Shown: positions 38,279 through 46,390, counted from the stretch's first letter. The stretch is DNA of 64,000 nt from Pseudarthrobacter psychrotolerans (GCF_009911795.1 NZ_CP047898.1:3720001-3784000); one strand, 5' to 3'. A program made the numbers and translations. The notes: generated by a model from the sequence alone, not told the origin.

Positions 38279-38569
38279 TCTGCAGCGTCCGGTTCGGGGC
38301 GCGCAGGGCCTCGGATCCCTGTTCGTTGATCTGTGCATGGGCTATGCTGAACTTGTTGCCCCAGACCCTGGCATCGCCTGACACCGGCGTGTTCCAGGAG
38401 GACTAATTTCACTCAGGGCACCCCACACTTTCGCTGCAGTTCCCCTCAGGCTTTTGTGCTGTCCGGCGCTTGTCTGCCCGGCGCAGCCGCATGCACGGCA
38501 AGCGGGACGCTCGCCTGCATTTCCTATCCCCGGTGGCCGACCGGCCACACATAATCAGGAGCGAATCCA
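38279..38569. other. Intergenic region after panC, no supported gene
   Basis: Upstream of the small-protein/ANTAR cassette. An ideal ribosome site AGGAGGACTAATTTC lies near 38396 but is followed by ACT instead of a start codon, so any former gene start has been lost; the downstream frames show no recognisable protein. Confidence 0.4.
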
Positions 38570-38791
38570 ATGATCCGCACAGTAGATGACGGGCTGTCCT
38601 ATCTCGTCAAAGTGAATGACGCGTCCGTCCTGGACGACTATTTGAATTCGGCTGTTGACCTGGCCCGCCAGTATGCCTCCAGGACCGGCCTGTGCGGGAT
38701 TCTGGTAACCCGCCACGGACATGACACGTACACTGTTGCGGTCAGCGAGGCCGTACCCTTCGGAGAGACCCGTGAGCGGCAAGATCCCTAG
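38570..38791 (+). CDS. Small hypothetical protein (73 aa) leading the ANTAR cassette
   Basis: Not recognised. ATG 38570 follows CAGGAGCGAATCCA. MIRTVDDGLSYLVKVNDASV, then YASRTGLCGILVTRHGHDTY suggest a small alpha/beta protein; no membrane segment. It lies 9 nt before the next small gene. Confidence 0.7.
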   Translation: MIRTVDDGLSYLVKVNDASVLDDYLNSAVDLARQYASRTGLCGILVTRHGHDTYTVAVSEAVPFGETRERQDP

Positions 38792-38800
38792 GGGAAGGCT

Positions 38801-39028
38801 GTGATCTCGCACCATCTCGCCGGTGACGGAATCACGCCGATCGGATGGCAGGCCTACGAAATTATCACGTCCATCCTTGCGGACCCGTCGCCGGATCTGG
38901 ACCAGGTCAAATGGCGCCTCCGCAGGTGTGTGGCCGCCCACCCGGGCTCCCCGGAACGGGCGTTGCAGGCCCACCTGATGGCCATGTCAGTAGTGGTTAA
39001 TGCCCACGGCCGGGAAAGGCCGGCCTGA
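38801..39028 (+). CDS. Small hypothetical protein (75 aa), paralogue of the gene at 40648
   Basis: GTG start with GGGGAAGGCT upstream. The core YEIITSILADPSPDLDQVKW then RLRRCVAAHPGSPERALQ matches the protein encoded at 40648-40929 (EIIDEVLRG... RLRRCVAQNPGKPERALL). Helical, no known domain. The gene pair with the one at 38570 precedes two GAF-ANTAR genes. Confidence 0.72.
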   Translation: MISHHLAGDGITPIGWQAYEIITSILADPSPDLDQVKWRLRRCVAAHPGSPERALQAHLMAMSVVVNAHGRERPA

Positions 39029-39055
39029 GGCCCGGTCATCCACGATCGCCGGGCC
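39029..39055 (+). terminator. GC hairpin between the small genes and the first GAF-ANTAR gene
   Basis: GGCCCGG and CCGGGCC flank a 13-nt loop immediately after the stop codon. No T-run, but an antiterminator target or terminator is plausible since ANTAR proteins act on such RNA hairpins. Confidence 0.4.
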
Positions 39056-39153
39056 TGCGGCAATATGTATCCTTGAGGTGACAACTCCGCAGTTCCGGTT
39101 CAGCCTGCAGCGGATCTTTCACCGCGGGATGATTCAGGGATCAGAGGCTCACC

Positions 39154-39849
39154 ATGGACATTGCTCCCGACATGGCTGCGGGTGAAGAGGACGTGTGTGC
39201 CCCGTACCTGGCGAAGCTGCCCATAACGGGTGCCGCGGTGTCGCTCTTCGGCGGAGCAGCCGCCGAGACCATGGTCTCCGCGAGCGACGAACTCGCCGCC
39301 CGTCTGGACGCACTGCAGTTCAACCTCGGCGAGGGTCCCCGGTGGCGGGCCCACAAGACCCGCCTGCCCGTGCTGGTCCCCGACGCCCAGTCCGCCGCGG
39401 GCCACGAATGGCCCATGTTCCAGCAGGCCATCGCCGGGACGGACGCCGCGGCACTGTTCGTTTTTCCGCTGACAGTGGGCGCGATGGACCTCGGTGTCGT
39501 TGAGCTGTATCACGTCGTTCGTGGAAACCTGAACCGATCAGACCAGTCGATGGCGGCCGTACTTGCCGGGCAGACTTCCTGGCATCTCCTGCGCAAGATC
39601 CTGAGCCTCAGCTCACCGGATACGGATCCAGCCCTGGAGCCGGCGCTTATGTCGCGCCGCGAGATCCACCAGGCCACCGGGATGGTCCTGGCGCAGTCCG
39701 GCGCCACGGCTGCAGAATCCCTGCTGATGTTGCGTGCCTACGCTTTTGCCAATGACCTCACGTTGGGGGAGACCGCCGCCGCTGTGCTCGAACGAAGGCT
39801 CAGCTTCGATTCCGACAAAAGTGGGGCCGGCGGACCTGCCCTGCAGTAA
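39154..39849 (+). CDS. GAF-ANTAR domain regulator 1
   Basis: 231 residues. GAF-like sensor domain about 20-155 (GAAVSLFGGAAAETMVSAS, QFNLGEGPRWRAHKTRLPVLVPD, ALFVFPLTVGAMDLGVVELY) and a C-terminal ANTAR RNA-binding domain about 170-222 (REIHQATGMVLAQSGATAAE, LLMLRAYAFANDLTLGETAA). ANTAR proteins bind two-hairpin RNA motifs and prevent termination. The ligand is unknown. No -independent kinase is fused. Confidence 0.88.
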   Translation: MDIAPDMAAGEEDVCAPYLAKLPITGAAVSLFGGAAAETMVSASDELAARLDALQFNLGEGPRWRAHKTRLPVLVPDAQSAAGHEWPMFQQAIAGTDAAALFVFPLTVGAMDLGVVELYHVVRGNLNRSDQSMAAVLAGQTSWHLLRKILSLSSPDTDPALEPALMSRREIHQATGMVLAQSGATAAESLLMLRAYAFANDLTLGETAAAVLERRLSFDSDKSGAGGPALQ

Positions 39850-39859
39850 AATGGGGCCA
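39847..39859 (+). promoter_or_regulatory. Putative -10 box for leaderless GAF-ANTAR 2 transcript
   Basis: TAAAAT overlaps the stop codon of the first GAF-ANTAR gene and ends 6 nt before the ATG of the second; no ribosome site is seen. Confidence 0.5.
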
Positions 39860-40569
39860 TGGTAACCAGTACCCGCGCCGAGCGCGCCAGTGCGGCGTTC
39901 GTGAAGCTCACTGACACGCTGGTGGCCGACTACGACGTCGTGGACCTCCTCCATATCCTGGTGGAGGAGTCCGTGGGTCTCCTTGACGTCGCAGCCGCGG
40001 GTCTGTTGCTTGCCGATCCCAGCGGAGAACTGCAGGTTGTCGCATCCACCAGCGAGCAGAGCCAGCTCGTCGAGGTGCTCCAGCTTCAAGCCGGAGCCGG
40101 TCCCTGCGTTGAGTGCTACCTCACCGGGGCGGCAGTTGCAGTGGACGACATTGCCGGGCTTACCAAGTGGCTGGGCTTCCGCCAAGCCGCGCTCTCGCAG
40201 GGCTTCCGCTCCGTGCATGCAGTGCCCATGCGCGTTCACGGCAGGATTATCGGAGCTATGGGTCTGTTCGGCGCCCGTGAGGGTTTCCTGACTGCAGAGG
40301 ATGCCGCGATCGGCCAGGCCCTGGCCGACGTCGCCACCATCAGTCTTATGCAGGAACGCACCATCCGGGAAGCGGTACTGGTCAATGAGCAGCTGCAGCT
40401 GGCCTTGAACACCCGGGTGCTGATTGAGCAGGCCAAGGGCGTTATTGCCCACACCGCCGGACTGGACATGGACGCAGCATTCAACCTGTTGCGCAGCCAT
40501 GCGCGGGCTAACAGCCAGAGCCTTCATGTGACAGCCGGGCGAATTGTGGACCGTAGCCTCACGTTGTAA
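39859..40569 (+). CDS. GAF-ANTAR domain regulator 2
   Basis: 236 residues. GAF domain about 25-165 (DYDVVDLLHILVEESVGLLD, AAAGLLLADPSGELQVVAS, LQAGAGPCVECYLTG, HAVPMRVHGRIIGAMGLFG) and ANTAR domain about 178-233 (NTRVLIEQAKGVIAHTAGLD, AFNLLRSHARANSQSLH). The CVECY near residue 92 is the usual GAF-ANTAR cysteine motif. Its ANTAR domain is closer to the textbook pattern than that of its upstream neighbour. Nine bp separate the two genes, and they probably act together. Confidence 0.9.
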   Translation: MVTSTRAERASAAFVKLTDTLVADYDVVDLLHILVEESVGLLDVAAAGLLLADPSGELQVVASTSEQSQLVEVLQLQAGAGPCVECYLTGAAVAVDDIAGLTKWLGFRQAALSQGFRSVHAVPMRVHGRIIGAMGLFGAREGFLTAEDAAIGQALADVATISLMQERTIREAVLVNEQLQLALNTRVLIEQAKGVIAHTAGLDMDAAFNLLRSHARANSQSLHVTAGRIVDRSLTL

Positions 40570-40647
40570 GGCCTACCGCTCTAAGCCTCACGTTCACTGG
40601 CGGGCGGGCGCACGTTGCGGTCACAGAAGTCGCAGGCACGTGATTTT

Positions 40648-40929
40648 CTACTGCGTTGATTCGCCTTGAGGGTCGCGGTTGACCATCAGCTGCTGCAAGA
40701 GTGCCCGTTCGGGCTTGCCCGGGTTCTGGGCGACGCAGCGGCGCAACCTGGCCCTGGCCAACTCCTCGCCAGGAGCGGTGCCGCGGAGCACTTCATCAAT
40801 GATTTCCTGCGCCTGCCACCTCAGCGATTCCCGGGCGAAGTGCCGGATCTCGGCGGACGCTGCAGTACTTTCTATCCACGGGTCTGGCTCATCACGCGGG
40901 ATAAAATCAAACGTTCGCTCTGCTGACAT
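40648..40929 (-). CDS. Small hypothetical protein (93 aa), paralogue of the gene at 38801
   Basis: ATG 40929 follows AAGGAGGCCCCG. N-terminus MSAERTFDFIPRDEPDPW is acidic and aromatic; residues 30-80 carry ESLRWQAQEIIDEVL and RLRRCVAQNPGKPERALLQQ, shared with the 75-residue protein on the other side of the two GAF-ANTAR genes. It is transcribed toward them, 78 bp away. Function unknown. Confidence 0.75.
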   Translation of the reverse strand: MSAERTFDFIPRDEPDPWIESTAASAEIRHFARESLRWQAQEIIDEVLRGTAPGEELARARLRRCVAQNPGKPERALLQQLMVNRDPQGESTQ

Positions 40930-41058
40930 CGGGGCCTCCTTGCACCAAGCCGACGGGGCACTCCAGAGCGTCCTGTCAGCGTCATAGCACTGCGTCTGGA
41001 AAAACACTACAGCGAGTAAGACCGGTCTGTCTGCACCTGGGAGTAAACTATTCTTACG

Positions 41059-41691
41059 ATGATTTCCGATGCAGACCACACTGCAGAACCCGCGCTGTCT
41101 CCTGCGGATCTACCCGCCGAGGCGGCAATTTTTCCTGCCGATTCCCGGGGCCGGATTCTGGCTGTGGCCTACGAACTGTTTTCCCGCCGGGGTGTGCGGG
41201 ACGTGGGTGTTAATGAACTGATCGAGCGCTCCGGGGTGGCCAAGGCAACGTTTTACCGGCATTTCCCGTCCAAGAACGCGCTGGTCCTGGCGTTCCTGGA
41301 GCAGCGGGACCAGTTGTGGACAGTTGATTCCATCGTGGGCCAGGCCAAACTCCGCGGCACCACCCCCGTTGAACAACTGCTGGCCATCTTTGACGTCTTC
41401 GGCGACTGGTTCCTGCGCGACGACTTCGAGGCCTGTTCCTTCATCAATATCCTGCTGGAAATGGGGCCGGCCCATCCGCTTGGCCAGGCCAGCATCGACT
41501 ACCTGGCAAGGATCAGGGGACATGTGCAGGCCCTCGCGGAGCAGGCCGGATTGGACCGCCCGGAGGATTTTGCCCGGTCGTGGCACATCCTTATGAAGGG
41601 GTCCATCGTCTCAGCCACTGAAGGGGACACCCTGGCGGCGAAGCGGGCCCAGCAGATGGCCGCCTGGCTGATCGAGCACCACCGCAGCTAA
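41059..41691 (+). CDS. TetR/AcrR-family transcriptional regulator
   Basis: 210 residues. HTH at about residues 33-80: RILAVAYELFSRRGVRDVGVNELIERSGVAKATFYRHFPSK in pieces typical of TetR, preceded by a 30-residue acidic extension. The C-terminal ligand domain contains CSFINILLEMG and SWHILMKGSIV. The target is not obvious; no divergent partner gene exists, so autoregulation or a distant target is likely. A TAAACT box lies 9 nt before the ATG. Confidence 0.9.
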   Translation: MISDADHTAEPALSPADLPAEAAIFPADSRGRILAVAYELFSRRGVRDVGVNELIERSGVAKATFYRHFPSKNALVLAFLEQRDQLWTVDSIVGQAKLRGTTPVEQLLAIFDVFGDWFLRDDFEACSFINILLEMGPAHPLGQASIDYLARIRGHVQALAEQAGLDRPEDFARSWHILMKGSIVSATEGDTLAAKRAQQMAAWLIEHHRS

Positions 41692-41695
41692 ACCC

Positions 41696-41756
41696 GAGCG
41701 CGAAGGGTCACTTAAGTCACCGTCCTTGGCGCCAACGGTCATTTAAGCCCCGAACC
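41696..41756. repeat. Degenerate direct repeat related to palindrome family A
   Basis: GGGTCACTTAAG and CGGTCATTTAAG occur 33 nt apart after the TetR stop; GGTCACTTA is shared with the arms of the palindromes at 20966 and 22409. Confidence 0.4.
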
Positions 41757-41786
41757 CTGGACGGCAAGCAGCCAGGCGGGGCTGGG

Positions 41787-42014
41787 TCAGCCCGCCGGAA
41801 AGAGCGTCTCTACAACCGACCGCGTCAGATCGTGGATCATTTCGGTGCGCTCGGCTTCGTCGGTGCTATCGGCGCCTTCCGTGAAGATCACCAGTGCATA
41901 CGTTGTCCCGCCATGTTCAAGAAGGGCCGTGCAGCATGTCCACGGGCTGCTCGCTCTCGTTCCCAGATTGGATGAGCCGGCCATCCGGTGGGACCAGGTT
42001 CGCTCCCTTGCCAA
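41787..42014 (-). pseudogene. C-terminal remnant of a beta-lactamase-like serine hydrolase
   Basis: The last 45 residues (ALLEHGGTTYALVIFTEGAD) resemble the end of class A beta-lactamase-like proteins. The N-terminal part of the frame is unrelated, and no SxxK domain is found upstream; the frame change near 41925 suggests a truncated gene. Confidence 0.4.
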
Positions 42015-42064
42015 GGGACCCCGCGATTCGCAGGGTTGACTTCGGCCGGGATGCCTTCTAGATT

Positions 42065-42086
42065 ACAAGGTAATCCTTGTACAAGG
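42065..42086. promoter_or_regulatory. Operator-like repeats upstream of the ArsR gene
   Basis: ACAAGG-TAAT-CCTTGT-ACAAGG: one half-site three times in alternating orientation, including the perfect palindrome CCTTGTACAAGG. It lies about 57 bp before the ArsR-family start, a good place for self-repression. Confidence 0.7.
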
Positions 42087-42142
42087 GATTGCTTGGAACG
42101 ACGAGTCCGGCGGATCCCGCCAACACAGAAAGAGACACGACG

Positions 42143-42490
42143 ATGACTGTCACAGTGGCCGATGATCGTGCGTCGGGACCGGATGCGGTCCTTCGAGCAC
42201 TCGCCGACCCCAATCGGCGGCGCATCCTGCGGCTGGTCCGCAACGAGGGCCTCGCCGCAGGTGAGGTCGCCAAGCATTTCGAGATGACTCAGCAGGCCGT
42301 CAGCCTGCACCTCAAGGTGCTCCGAGGTGCAGGCCTGCTCACCGAGCGACGACAAGGCACCAAACGGCTCTACGCCTTGCGTCCTGAGCCTTTGGACGTG
42401 ATTCGCACCCTTCTCGACGATCTCTGGCCCGACGCGCTCGCGCGACTCAAGGACGTCGTCGAACAAGACCTCGCCAACAACCGAAAGTAG
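42143..42490 (+). CDS. ArsR-family helix-turn-helix regulator
   Basis: 115 residues, single winged helix: VLRALADPNRRRILRLVRNE, then AGEVAKHFEMTQQAVSLHLKVL is the recognition helix, and GTKRLYAL the wing. No metal-binding Cys pair, so it belongs to the non-metal ArsR group that is typically paired with an SRPBCC protein, as here with the gene 7 nt downstream. ATG 42143 chosen over upstream in-frame starts because they would cover the operator. Confidence 0.9.
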   Translation: MTVTVADDRASGPDAVLRALADPNRRRILRLVRNEGLAAGEVAKHFEMTQQAVSLHLKVLRGAGLLTERRQGTKRLYALRPEPLDVIRTLLDDLWPDALARLKDVVEQDLANNRK

Positions 42491-42497
42491 GACAGCC

Positions 42498-42914
42498 ATG
42501 AACAAATCAGAGCCCGTAACAGCGTCCGTCCGAATCGCCGCCGCCCCAACCGATGTGTTTCCCTACCTCACCGAGGCGTCGATGCTCATCAAGTGGATGG
42601 GCGCCTGGGTGGACGTGAACCCCGAGCCTGGAGGGAACTTCGCTGTCAATATCGGCGACCAACCCATCCGGGGCACCTACGTCGCGGTCGAGCCGCCGCA
42701 TCGTGTCGTGTTCACCTGGGGATTGCCGGGCAACGACGCGCTGCTACCGGGCGCGTCGACCGTCGAAATTCTCCTGACCGCCGACGGCGACGGCACAGTT
42801 GTCGATTTGATCCACAGCGACCTCCCCGCTGACCTGCGACCGGATCATCTCGCCGGCTGGACCTCGTTGCTGGACACCCTCCGCGTGACCGCTTGCCTCG
42901 ATCCCGTGAGCTGA
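42498..42914 (+). CDS. SRPBCC (AHSA1-like) domain protein
   Basis: 138 residues. ASVRIAAAPTDVFPYLTEAS at the start and KWMGAWVDVNPEPGGNFAVN, GTYVAVEPPHRVVFTWGL follow the AHSA1-type START fold, a hydrophobic ligand cavity. Cotranscribed with the ArsR gene. The ligand is not known. The ribosome site is in the tail of the ArsR gene (AAAGTAGGACAGCC). Confidence 0.9.
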   Translation: MNKSEPVTASVRIAAAPTDVFPYLTEASMLIKWMGAWVDVNPEPGGNFAVNIGDQPIRGTYVAVEPPHRVVFTWGLPGNDALLPGASTVEILLTADGDGTVVDLIHSDLPADLRPDHLAGWTSLLDTLRVTACLDPVS

Positions 42915-43077
42915 ACGGTAGACGGAAGCCCGGCCGCCCGCCTGCGACCCGATAGCTATCGGCTGAACACTGGAGGTCTTGTCATGCCCGCAGTAACCGT
43001 TCAATCATCTTTTCGTCGGCTCGCAGCGGCAGCCTCACCCTCGCGTTGGTGTGCACCCGCCGGCTTTCTCTCGTCGG

Positions 43078-43230
43078 ATGACGAGCGCCAGGACAGCCGC
43101 GACGGCAGCCGCGCTGACGGCGGCGCTCGGTCTCGCCGGCGCATCCTGGGTCGTTGCGGTCCGGCAGATGAACGGGATGGACATGGGTGTGGCGACCCGG
43201 CTCGGACTTTCGGCCGCCGGTCGGCCATGA
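43078..43230 (+). pseudogene. N-terminal fragment of a DUF2182 membrane protein
   Basis: Fifty codons, AATAAALTAALGLAGASWVV then AVRQMNGMDMGVATRLG, match the first membrane helix and the MxMGxAT motif of DUF2182 (predicted metal-binding membrane) proteins, then the frame ends. The rest of the family is absent. Confidence 0.5.
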
Positions 43231-43237
43231 GAATCCA

Positions 43238-43471
43238 ATGCCCGCCGCGTTCGCGTCGAGCGTCGGAACGGACTGGGAGACGTACAGGCGAGAAGGGCCC
43301 GGCGTGAGCGCCTTCGGGCTCGAGGATGGCGTTGTCTACCACACCTGCTCCGCGTACGAGCGTGGAGTGGACGGCCTCTGGGGCATGTATCAGTGGCTCG
43401 ACCGTGCTCCACTCGGCCGCAACGAGACCGGCTTGTGGTTCCGCCGCCACGACGAATACGACAGCCAGTAA
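43238..43471 (+). pseudogene. C-terminal fragment of a DUF899 (thioredoxin-like) protein
   Basis: GVSAFGLEDGVVYHTCSAYE, RGVDGLWGMYQWLDRAPLGR and FRRHDEYDSQ match the end of DUF899 proteins, about 230 residues long when whole. The N-terminal two thirds, including the thioredoxin-like part, are missing; the piece is joined directly to the DUF2182 fragment. Confidence 0.6.
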
Positions 43472-43503
43472 CGAGAAGCATGGACACGCAAAGGACGACG
43501 CTC

Positions 43504-43710
43504 ATGAGTGACTTGTCGGGCAGAACCACTGCCGTCATTCGCGCGAGCCTGGGCCTGGGGCGCGGGATCCGGGCCGAGGTCATCCTGCAGGACCTCGCCT
43601 CAGGCCGGCTCGCCCTGACCGACGAAGCGTTCCAGCAACTACCGAACTGGCGGACCGCGGTCTACCTGCGCGACATACTCATGCAGCGCGGCCGCAACTG
43701 CTCACCTTAG
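43504..43710 (+). CDS. Hypothetical protein, possibly truncated (68 aa)
   Basis: Reads MSDLSGRTTAVIRASLGLGR, then DLASGRLALTDEAFQQLPNW and AVYLRDILMQRG. The last part recalls a segment found in some actinobacterial integrase-like proteins, which continue past the RG where this one stops; I treat that as weak. It probably belongs to the decayed zone around it. Confidence 0.35.
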   Translation: MSDLSGRTTAVIRASLGLGRGIRAEVILQDLASGRLALTDEAFQQLPNWRTAVYLRDILMQRGRNCSP

Positions 43711-43942
43711 GCGGCATCCTTCACGACGGGGACCACACCCTTCTGCGCCTCGGTGAACCGCCGACCCCGGGTCCAGAGCCGCCGGCCGGGCTACGGCCGG
43801 CATACCTCGAAGACAGGTGTGGCCCAGCCCCACGGATACCGCCCCACGAGCACCACCAGGATCCAGCAAAAGCCGGATCACCCTGGAGCGGATACGCTTC
43901 CGGCAACCATAGCCGATAACAACTCCCGCGGATCACCAGGGC

Positions 43943-44239
43943 TCAGGCATTTGGCCCTTGGGTTAGATAGCTGTGCAGCTCGTAGTACGTCAGCTCGGGC
44001 GGCTCGGTCAGGCCGACTTCGGCGGCAAACGGACCGATTTGGCTTTGTGCAAAGGCGTCGAACTGCTCCCGGGTTTGCCAGACATCCGTGAAGCGGATGC
44101 CACTTTCGGTGGCGGCGGCCCAGTGGAACAACGCACCCGGTGGAGCCTGTTCGCCCGAAGTGAGGTTCATCTTTGCCAGGATCTGGTCGTATTGCTCCAA
44201 GGTGCCGCCAGTGAAGTCACCGATTATTGCAACTGCCAT
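43943..44239 (-). CDS. Small hypothetical protein (98 aa), ABM-like
   Basis: ATG 44239 follows TTGAGGAGCATGTC. VAIIGDFTGGTLEQYDQILA and GIRFTDVWQTREQFDAFAQS suggest a dimeric alpha/beta-barrel protein of the antibiotic-biosynthesis-monooxygenase or stress A/B type. Intact, in a zone otherwise rich in fossils. Function unknown. Confidence 0.7.
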   Translation of the reverse strand: MAVAIIGDFTGGTLEQYDQILAKMNLTSGEQAPPGALFHWAAATESGIRFTDVWQTREQFDAFAQSQIGPFAAEVGLTEPPELTYYELHSYLTQGPNA

Positions 44240-44868
44240 GACATGCTCCTCAAAATTGTAGGGGCCTATATGCATCGACCCGCGGGCGACCCGTGCAGTT
44301 CACTTCTACGCCGGCCAAGTTTTGGTGTCAATGGGCTTCGGGTGTGTCAATGAGTGAGACAGTCGGCTGGGATCCAAGGTCCCGACTACCGGTTTTTCCA
44401 CCACAGGTGCTCCAATCACCCGCGTTCCGATCACCACGGTGACGTCTAGCTCGGACGAGGCAAGGCCCAGAATTAGCCCGCACGAGGGCAATGGCCTCAA
44501 TGGCCCGTGCTGCCTGGGGTTCAGTCGTTTTGATCAGTAAGCGAGGAGTGAACGGCCGGCCACGGCGATGATCGGCAGGCTTCCGGACCGGCGGGCGGCG
44601 GCGGGCAGCGCAGCCGCGTCCGCGAACGGGTCCCACCAGTTCCTTGCCGGCCTCGCTGAGGACCACGCGGCGGCCGATACGGTGGATGCGGCACGCCCGG
44701 CTCAACAACGGCCGGGAAATACTTCAGTTTGCGGGTGTCCACGCCAAACAGCCCACACCGGGGGCCAGAAAAAACCGGTGCGCAGGAATTACTCCGGACG
44801 GTAGAGTGTTGAAATCTGCAGCGACGAAGCTCGCGCAACACTTCATACTTACTCCCTGGGGAACACCC
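44240..44868. other. 630-bp gap: LysR fossil and the MFS promoter
   Basis: Apart from the LysR remnant, short minus-strand pieces near 44330-44460 (LASSELDVTVVIGTRVIGAP) look protein-like but have no identifiable gene. The MFS gene promoter should be in the last 100 bp (TAGAGT near 44801). Confidence 0.4.
44521..44742 (-). pseudogene. Decayed LysR-family regulator
   Basis: Minus strand from 44742 begins VDTRKLKYFPAVVEPG, the usual LysR start; GRRVVLSEAGKELVGPVR follows in a second frame and PAAARRSGSLPIIAVAGRSL in a third. The helix-turn-helix itself is deleted. At least two frame changes plus a deletion make it non-functional. It lies divergent from the MFS gene, which it may once have regulated. 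Confidence 0.65.
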
Positions 44869-46353
44869 ATGTCTACAGAAGTCTCTTCGAACGCCTCCGG
44901 ACAGTCCGGGCCGTCCGCGCGTGCGGCTGCGTCGAAGTCCTCCGCGCCGGAGAAAATGTCCCGCGAATCGGTGACCATCATCGCCACCCTGCTCGTGGCG
45001 ACTTTTGTGGTGATCCTGAACGAGACCATCATGAACGTTGCCCTGCAGCGGCTGATGGTTGACCTTGGAGTGGATGCGCCCACCGTGCAGTGGCTCTCCA
45101 CCGGCTTTATGCTCACCATGGCCGTGGTCATCCCGACCACAGGGTTCATCCTCCAAAGCCTGTCCACGCGAGCGGTCTTTTTGCTTGCCATGGGCTTGTT
45201 CGCAGGCGGCACCGCCCTGGCGGCAGTTGCCCCGGGTTTTGAGGTCCTGCTCCTGGCCCGCATCGTCCAGGCCGGCGGCACGGCCATTATGCTTCCGCTG
45301 CTGATGACCACCATCCTCACCCTCGTCCCGCTGGCTAAGCGCGGCGCGGTCATGGGCAACGTCAGTATCGCCATCTCCGTGGCACCGGCAATGGGGCCCA
45401 CTGTCTCCGGGCTGATCCTGGAGCACTTCACCTGGCGCTTTATGTTTGTCTTTGTCCTGCCGGTAGCCCTGGCTGCCCTGGCCATCGGCGCCAAGTACCT
45501 GACGAACGTGGGCGAAACCGAGAAGACCAAGCTCGACTTCCTCTCCGTACTTCTAACGGTTCCTGCCTTCGGCGGCCTGGTGTACGGTCTCAGCCAGATC
45601 GGCGGCGGGCACGGCGGCCAAAGCGGTCCGAGCACCGTGGCCATCGCCGCGCTGGTCATCGGCGTAGCCAGCCTGACGTTCTTTGTGCTCCGCCAGCTCC
45701 GGCTGCAGAAGGTTGAAGCTCCGCTGCTGGACCTCCGCGCCTTCAACTTCCGGATGTTCACGGTCTCCGTGCTGCTGATGGTGGTGGCCATGATGGCGCT
45801 CTTCGGCGGCGTGATCCTGCTGCCGCTCTACCTGCAGGAAATCCGCGGACTGGGTTCGCTGGAGACCGGGCTTACGCTGCTGCCGGGCGGGCTGGCGATG
45901 GGCCTGCTGGGCCCGTTCATCGGCCGGCTGTTCGACAAGGTGGGTCCGCTGCCGCTCACCGTTACCGGTTCCGTGCTTATGGTGCTGGCGCTGTGGCAGT
46001 TCTCAATGCTCGACGCCGGCACTCCGGTCTGGTGGATCGTCACCCTCCACGTGGGGCTGAGCTTCGGCCTGGCGCTGCTGTTCACCCCGGCATTTACCAC
46101 CGGCCTGAACCCGCTGCCGCCGCATCTCTACTCGCACGGCTCGGCAATCATGAGCACCGCCCAGCAGGTAGCCGGTGCCGCCGGCACGGCGCTGCTCGTG
46201 TCCATTTTCGCCGTGGTGTCGGCCTCGTCAGGGCTCGTTGCGGGCATGAGCGCAGCATTCCTGACGGCGACCGTCATAGCCCTCGCCGCCGTCGTACTTT
46301 CCGCCATGATGCGCAAAACAGAAGGCGCGGCTCCCGGCCACGGCGCTCACTAA
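44869..46353 (+). CDS. MFS transporter, DHA2 (EmrB/QacA) family
   Basis: 494 residues, about 14 membrane helices, proton-driven drug exporter of the cytoplasmic membrane. LNETIMNVALQRLMVDLGVD near residue 45 is motif D1-like and LLARIVQAGGTAIMLPLLMT the region of motif B; GNVSIAISVAPAMGPTVSGLI is motif C, which marks exporters. The N-terminal 30 residues are Ser/Ala-rich and cytosolic. Substrate unknown. It stands alone with a LysR fossil upstream and a long palindrome after it. Confidence 0.92.
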   Translation: MSTEVSSNASGQSGPSARAAASKSSAPEKMSRESVTIIATLLVATFVVILNETIMNVALQRLMVDLGVDAPTVQWLSTGFMLTMAVVIPTTGFILQSLSTRAVFLLAMGLFAGGTALAAVAPGFEVLLLARIVQAGGTAIMLPLLMTTILTLVPLAKRGAVMGNVSIAISVAPAMGPTVSGLILEHFTWRFMFVFVLPVALAALAIGAKYLTNVGETEKTKLDFLSVLLTVPAFGGLVYGLSQIGGGHGGQSGPSTVAIAALVIGVASLTFFVLRQLRLQKVEAPLLDLRAFNFRMFTVSVLLMVVAMMALFGGVILLPLYLQEIRGLGSLETGLTLLPGGLAMGLLGPFIGRLFDKVGPLPLTVTGSVLMVLALWQFSMLDAGTPVWWIVTLHVGLSFGLALLFTPAFTTGLNPLPPHLYSHGSAIMSTAQQVAGAAGTALLVSIFAVVSASSGLVAGMSAAFLTATVIALAAVVLSAMMRKTEGAAPGHGAH

Positions 46354-46390
46354 CCCCATCCGTTAGGCGCGCCCCACCCTCGCAACGGTT

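Noticed and set aside
38396..38569. Possible short gene after the AGGAGG site near 38396
   Set aside because: No ATG, GTG or TTG at a proper distance and no coding-like frame.
43721..43936. 71-residue minus-strand frame
   Set aside because: No ribosome site or recognisable domain; lies in the decayed zone.
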